Shown here: in pieces, positions 61,269 through 64,000 of the stretch
Layout of the letters: the number at the start of each line of letters is the position of its first letter
Position numbering within the stretch: position 1 is the stretch's first letter
Assembly: GCF_014645815.1 (NCBI RefSeq)
Contig: NZ_BMML01000001.1
Location: forward strand, 552,118 to 616,117
Length of the DNA: 64,000 nucleotides
Reading direction: 5' to 3'
Origin: Streptomyces fuscichromogenes
GTDB taxonomy: Bacteria > Actinomycetota > Actinomycetes > Streptomycetales > Streptomycetaceae
Program-made: the position numbers and the translations under genes
The notes under the pieces: model-generated
Seen by the model: only the letters and a program-made list of their open reading frames with translations
What the model was told of the DNA's origin: nothing
Databases searched by the model: none

Positions 61269-61394
61269 AAAGAATTGCTTCTCATGACTTTTCTTATAAC
61301 CCCGTCATAGGCGACAACTCCTGGGGAGGGTGAGCGATCGCGCCCCCATGCTTCAACCGGAAATCGCGCTGTCCCGAAGAATCAGGGAGTCACG

Positions 61395-61628
61395 GTGAGC
61401 TCGACTAACTCGACACAACCCCTAATCACTCCTCGCGAAAAGCAGGTTCTCTCGCTCCTCGCCGAAGGTCTCACATACGGCAGTATCGCCAGAAGGCTCG
61501 GGATCAGCCCGCGTACCGTCGACACGCACTTGCGCCGCCTGCGGGCAAAGACAGGGGCGGCCAACCGCATGCAACTCGCCGTCATGAGCCACCTCTGGGG
61601 AAACAGCAGCATGCAGAGCGCTGGCTGA
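61395..61628 (+). CDS. Stand-alone LuxR/GerE-type HTH regulator
   Basis: 77 aa from GTG 61395. Nearly the whole protein is a LuxR-type helix-turn-helix: TPREKQVLSLLAEGLTYGSI, ARRLGISPRTVDTHLRRL and RAKTGAANRMQLAV. There is no receiver, autoinducer or ATPase domain, as in GerE-like regulators. It is the only regulator found in the island and so the likely cluster switch. A palindrome at 61252-61268 may be its site. Confidence 0.88.
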   Translation: MSSTNSTQPLITPREKQVLSLLAEGLTYGSIARRLGISPRTVDTHLRRLRAKTGAANRMQLAVMSHLWGNSSMQSAG

Positions 61629-61689
61629 CGGCACACCTCATGCAGTCGGCACACGCTGGGCGCGCATTTTCTCACGAAATAGGAATCCC

Positions 61690-62604
61690 ATGAATTCGAC
61701 CGAAATGCATCGTTGGGTGGGCGATGTCGAGGCATTTGGCTCCACGTATTGGCGGCGAGAACCCGCGGTTTTCGACACGGCGCCGCCTCCACCCATGAGC
61801 CTTGACGACATTGACGCCGCTCTGGCCGGGGGAACGCTCAGGTCTCCCCACGTCGAGATGGTCCGAGCGGGTAAGGACATGGCGCTCAAGGAATACACGG
61901 AAGCAGGTGAAGTGGGTTCGAAACCGGTCGTCGGTTTTGCTGACAGCACAGCGATACTCGCCCTTCTGCAGAAGGGAGCGACACTCCTTCTGCGGAACAC
62001 CGAGCAGTGGCACCGCCCCACGGCCGAACTGGTAGCTCGGCTCGCAGACGAGGTGGGCCGGCGAGTGGAGGCCTTCTTCTTCGTCACGCCACCGGGAGGG
62101 CAAGGGCTTGCCGTGCATCGGGATGACGCGGATGTGCTCCTCCTGCAAGTGGCGGGCAGCAAGCGGTGGACAGTCCGAAGCGGCCCGCCTGATCACCATT
62201 GGCAGGCCGGAGAGGTGTCGGGAGACGCTGGCCCCGTTCTACTGAACGCCACAGTGACCAAAGGGCAAGTGCTCTACATCCCGCGCGGATATGCCCATTC
62301 CGCTGTGGGCGATCAGGGCTTGTCGGCTCATCTCTCCCTGACCGTCCGGGAGATAGGCGGACTTCACCTCACGCGCGCCATACCGCGACTGCTCTGCGAA
62401 GGGGTGCGGCTGCCTGCGCGCCCCCTTGAGGAGTCCGGACTGCTGGAGTCCGCGAGCAGGCTACTCGAGGCCGCACGTGAGCGGCTGGCGACCCTCGAGC
62501 CGTGCGACCTGGTGCGGTACGCGCGGGTGATGCAGCGTGACCAGAAGCTCAACAACACAGAACCCGCATCCGTGGCCCGATTCGCTGAACAACTGACCGA
62601 ATAA
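61690..62604 (+). CDS. JmjC/cupin-4-type Fe(II)/2-oxoglutarate oxygenase
   Basis: 304 aa, 61 bp downstream of the LuxR-type gene. The cupin has the iron ligands His143 and Asp145 (GLAVHRDDADVLLLQVAG) and distal His203 (VLYIPRGYAHSAVGD). KRW and the WRREPAVF N-terminal motif match the ribosomal-oxygenase/cupin-4 group, whose members hydroxylate peptide side chains. A C-terminal helical part of about 80 residues follows. It is a strong candidate for side-chain hydroxylation of the RiPP core. Confidence 0.88.
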   Translation: MNSTEMHRWVGDVEAFGSTYWRREPAVFDTAPPPPMSLDDIDAALAGGTLRSPHVEMVRAGKDMALKEYTEAGEVGSKPVVGFADSTAILALLQKGATLLLRNTEQWHRPTAELVARLADEVGRRVEAFFFVTPPGGQGLAVHRDDADVLLLQVAGSKRWTVRSGPPDHHWQAGEVSGDAGPVLLNATVTKGQVLYIPRGYAHSAVGDQGLSAHLSLTVREIGGLHLTRAIPRLLCEGVRLPARPLEESGLLESASRLLEAARERLATLEPCDLVRYARVMQRDQKLNNTEPASVARFAEQLTE

Positions 62605-62697
62605 AAATGCCTCCTCCGCAACCCAGGGTGGTGTGATGGGGCGGCTGTCGTCGCCCAGTTCTCATGGGTTGTTGCCGTGGCTGTGAGCTGGTGCTTC

Positions 62698-63170
62698 TCA
62701 GTTCTTCTGGGTGATGTTCGTGGTGTTGTATGTGAGCCGCGTCAAGCTCTCCGGTCGTGTCCCTCGCCGTGGTGTGGGGGATCGGCTGACGGGCGTTTTC
62801 GGGGTTTTGGGTAGCGCGAGGGCGCTTTCGGGGAGTTCGCGGTAGATCTCGCCCATGCTGCCTTCGGGGAGGTGGCGGCGGGGGAAGGCGATCCAATCGT
62901 CGTGCATCTCGAAGCGCACTGCGGTGACCAGTCGGATGAGCGCGTCGTCGTTGGGGAAGATCCGGACGACGTCGATCCTGCGCTTGATCTCCCGGTTCAC
63001 CCGCTCCAGCGGGTTCGTCGACTGGATCTTCTTCCCGTGCCTGGGCGGGAAGTCCGCGAACGCGGTCAGATCCTCCTTCGCCTCCAGCGGCATCGCTTTG
63101 ACCTTCGGGAACTGAGTTCCGAGCATGTCGGCAACGGTGTCCAGCTGAGTGCGCACGACGAGACTGACGC
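62698..63170 (-). pseudogene. IS256-family transposase, C-terminal fragment
   Basis: On the minus strand from about 63170 the frame reads TQLDTVADMLGTQFPKVKAM, AKEDLTAFADFPPRHGKKIQ, STNPLERVNREIKRRIDVVR and IFPNDDALIRLVTAVRFEMH, the C-terminal third of mutator/IS256-type transposases. STNPLERxNxEIKRR holds the last catalytic Glu. The N-terminal two thirds with the catalytic Asp residues are missing. The long frame upstream of 63170 is not transposase-like. Confidence 0.85.
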
Positions 63171-63421
63171 TCTTGAGAGCGAAGGAGCCGAGCCGACCCG
63201 GGGCCGCAGGATCATGCGTCGAATCGCACGCATCGTCACGCCTGCCCTGCCCTGCCCTGCCCGCAGCTGCGGCGGCGGGTGCCGATGCAGCTGTCCAGGC
63301 GGCCGTCGCGGCGGGTACGGAGCTCTTCGGCTGACCGTCCTCGCGCGGTGGCTGGTGGCTCCGACCGACTGCCAGGGACGCGGCTATTCCCCAGGGGCCA
63401 CCGGGTGGCGATGCCGCCGAC

Positions 63422-64000
63422 CTACCAGCCCCGCTCGTGCCACTCGCCGAGGTGAGGCCGCTCGGCGCCGAGCGTGGTGTCGTTGCCATGGCCCGGGTAG
63501 ATCCAGGTCTCGTCCGGAAGCACGAAGACCTTCGCTTCCAGGCCCGACATCAACGACTCGAAGTCCTCGGGGCGTGTTGTCCGCCCAGGCCCCCCGGGGA
63601 AGAGGCAGTCCCCGGTGAAGACGTGCGGATGGCCGTGCGGGTCGTCGTAGACCAGGGCGATGGAGCCCGGGGTGTGCCCGACCAGATGGCGGGCGGTCAG
63701 CTCGACACGGCCGACCCGGATCACGTCGCCGTCGCCGACCAGGACGTCGGTGCTGACCGGAATGCCGGAGGCGTCCTCGCGGCCCGCGTACGTCCGCGCA
63801 CCGGTCGCGGCGACGACCTCGGCCAGCGCCTGCCAGTGGTCGCCGTGCTGATGGGTGGTGACGACGGACGCGATGCCGTCGTCACCGATCATGCCCAGGA
63901 GCGTCTCCGCGTCGTTCGCCGCGTCGATCAGCAGTTGCTCGTCGGTGGCGCGGCAACGCAGCAGATAGGCGTTGTTGTCCATCGGACCGACCGCGATCTT
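63422..64000 (-). CDS. MBL-fold metallo-hydrolase, hybrid 3' end, 5' part outside the window
   Basis: The frame is open to the right edge (193 codons, stop at 63422) and probably starts beyond it; the visible ATG 63982 would give 186 aa. Metal-binding motifs are VVTTHQHGDHWQALAEVV and RHLVGHTPGSIALVYDD, with VFTGDCLFPGGPGRTTRPED and WIYPGHGNDTTLGAERPHLG at the end. The part after CLFPGG differs from the orphan fragment at 26966-27151 and was probably supplied by the island during integration. It is a glyoxalase II-like hydrolase. Confidence 0.88.
   Translation of the reverse strand, partial: KIAVGPMDNNAYLLRCRATDEQLLIDAANDAETLLGMIGDDGIASVVTTHQHGDHWQALAEVVAATGARTYAGREDASGIPVSTDVLVGDGDVIRVGRVELTARHLVGHTPGSIALVYDDPHGHPHVFTGDCLFPGGPGRTTRPEDFESLMSGLEAKVFVLPDETWIYPGHGNDTTLGAERPHLGEWHERGW
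63594..63601. other. Candidate attR core inside the MBL-hydrolase gene
   Basis: CCGGGGAA at 63594-63601 falls in the FPGG codons of the MBL gene, the same codons at which the left fragment breaks off (27144-27151). To its right is host coding sequence; to its left is the island-supplied 3' end of the gene. Confidence 0.68.

Larger units (their letters stand above)
60413..61394. other. Long intergenic region with inverted repeats upstream of luxR-type gene
   Basis: These 982 bases have no strong gene. One frame, 60602-60805 plus (67 aa, ending AVVVWGRHPTTCTDGLFS), has good third-position G/C bias and is listed separately. The part after 61080 is A/T-richer and holds ATGAC/GTCAT repeats at 61221-61236 and 61284-61310 and a perfect palindrome at 61252-61268, probably control sites for the gene at 61395. 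Confidence 0.5.
27144..63601. mobile_element. 36.5-kb integrated genomic island carrying a biosynthetic cluster
   Basis: The segment is bounded by two interrupted or hybrid copies of the same MBL-hydrolase 3' region in the same orientation, with a recombinase remnant inside the left end and transposase remnants inside both ends. All biosynthetic genes of the window lie within it, while the genes to its left look like conserved core. No replication, transfer or intact integrase gene is visible, so the element now seems fixed in the chromosome. Confidence 0.75.

Noticed and set aside
63422..64000. Independent paralogue of the left MBL fragment
   Set aside because: A chance paralogue pair does not explain same orientation, the break at identical codons and the serine-recombinase remnant next to the left break. 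Integration with 3'-end exchange explains all three.

Overview
The window is high-GC actinobacterial DNA, almost certainly from a Streptomyces chromosome. The evidence is strong G/C bias at third codon positions, frequent GTG starts, many ATGA/GTGA stop-start overlaps, and typical gene families (XRE/DUF5753 regulator with DUF397 partner, TerD proteins, MHYT protein, AdoMet-dependent tailoring enzymes). It has two very different halves.

Positions 1 to about 27.14 kb look like conserved chromosomal core: an ATP-binding anti-sigma-type protein, an HTH/DUF397 pair, an orphan GltD, a CorA transporter, a pseudouridine kinase/glycosidase pair, Ogt, a secreted glycerophosphodiesterase, an MHYT protein, UvrB, two TerD-family proteins, TerC behind a probable yybP-ykoY (Mn2+) riboswitch, ChaA, an MFS carrier, AroQ and a polar amino-acid ABC importer.

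From about 27.14 to 63.60 kb lies a 36.5 kb genomic island. On its left is an orphan C-terminal piece of an MBL-fold hydrolase gene. On its right is a complete-looking MBL gene whose 3' end differs from that piece. The two meet the island at a shared CCGGGGAA. This is the geometry left by a serine integrase that inserts inside a gene and supplies a replacement 3' end. A decayed serine-recombinase gene sits 31 bp inside the left junction, followed by two broken transposase genes. A truncated IS256-type transposase lies inside the right junction.

The island carries what looks like an undescribed biosynthetic gene cluster. (i) A TfuA/YcaO pair (29.4-32.1 kb, minus) of the kind that installs backbone thioamides. 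(ii) A CFAS-type methyltransferase and a blasticidin-S-deaminase-like protein (plus). (iii) A long minus-strand series (50.4 to 33.9 kb): methyltransferase, HAD phosphatase, NUDIX, transketolase N-half, a transketolase C-half fused to a methyltransferase, a PhyH dioxygenase, a 35-aa double-glycine precursor peptide missed by size-limited gene calling (44311-44418, core TAPVIASACI), a condensation-like protein, a C39-peptidase ABC exporter, an acyl-AMP ligase, a type III PLP decarboxylase, an acyl-CoA dehydrogenase, an HPr-kinase-like protein and a nucleotidyltransferase. (iv) A plus-strand operon (50.7-60.4 kb): SDR, PHP phosphatase, myo-inositol-phosphate synthase, acyl carrier protein, APH-like kinase, a second HprK-like protein, archaeal-type AdoMet synthetase, NDK-like protein, small P-loop kinase and DegT aminotransferase. 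(v) A LuxR-type HTH protein and a JmjC-type cupin oxygenase.

Working model (inference): a decapeptide RiPP is released at GG and exported by the C39 transporter. It may be thioamidated by YcaO/TfuA, hydroxylated by PhyH and cupin enzymes, and methylated. It may also be capped with an ACP-borne, decarboxylated and dehydrogenated amino-acyl unit and phosphorylated or decorated, possibly with an inositol-derived aminocyclitol. No LanB, LanM, LanC, lasso cyclase or radical SAM enzyme was found, so no familiar RiPP class fits.
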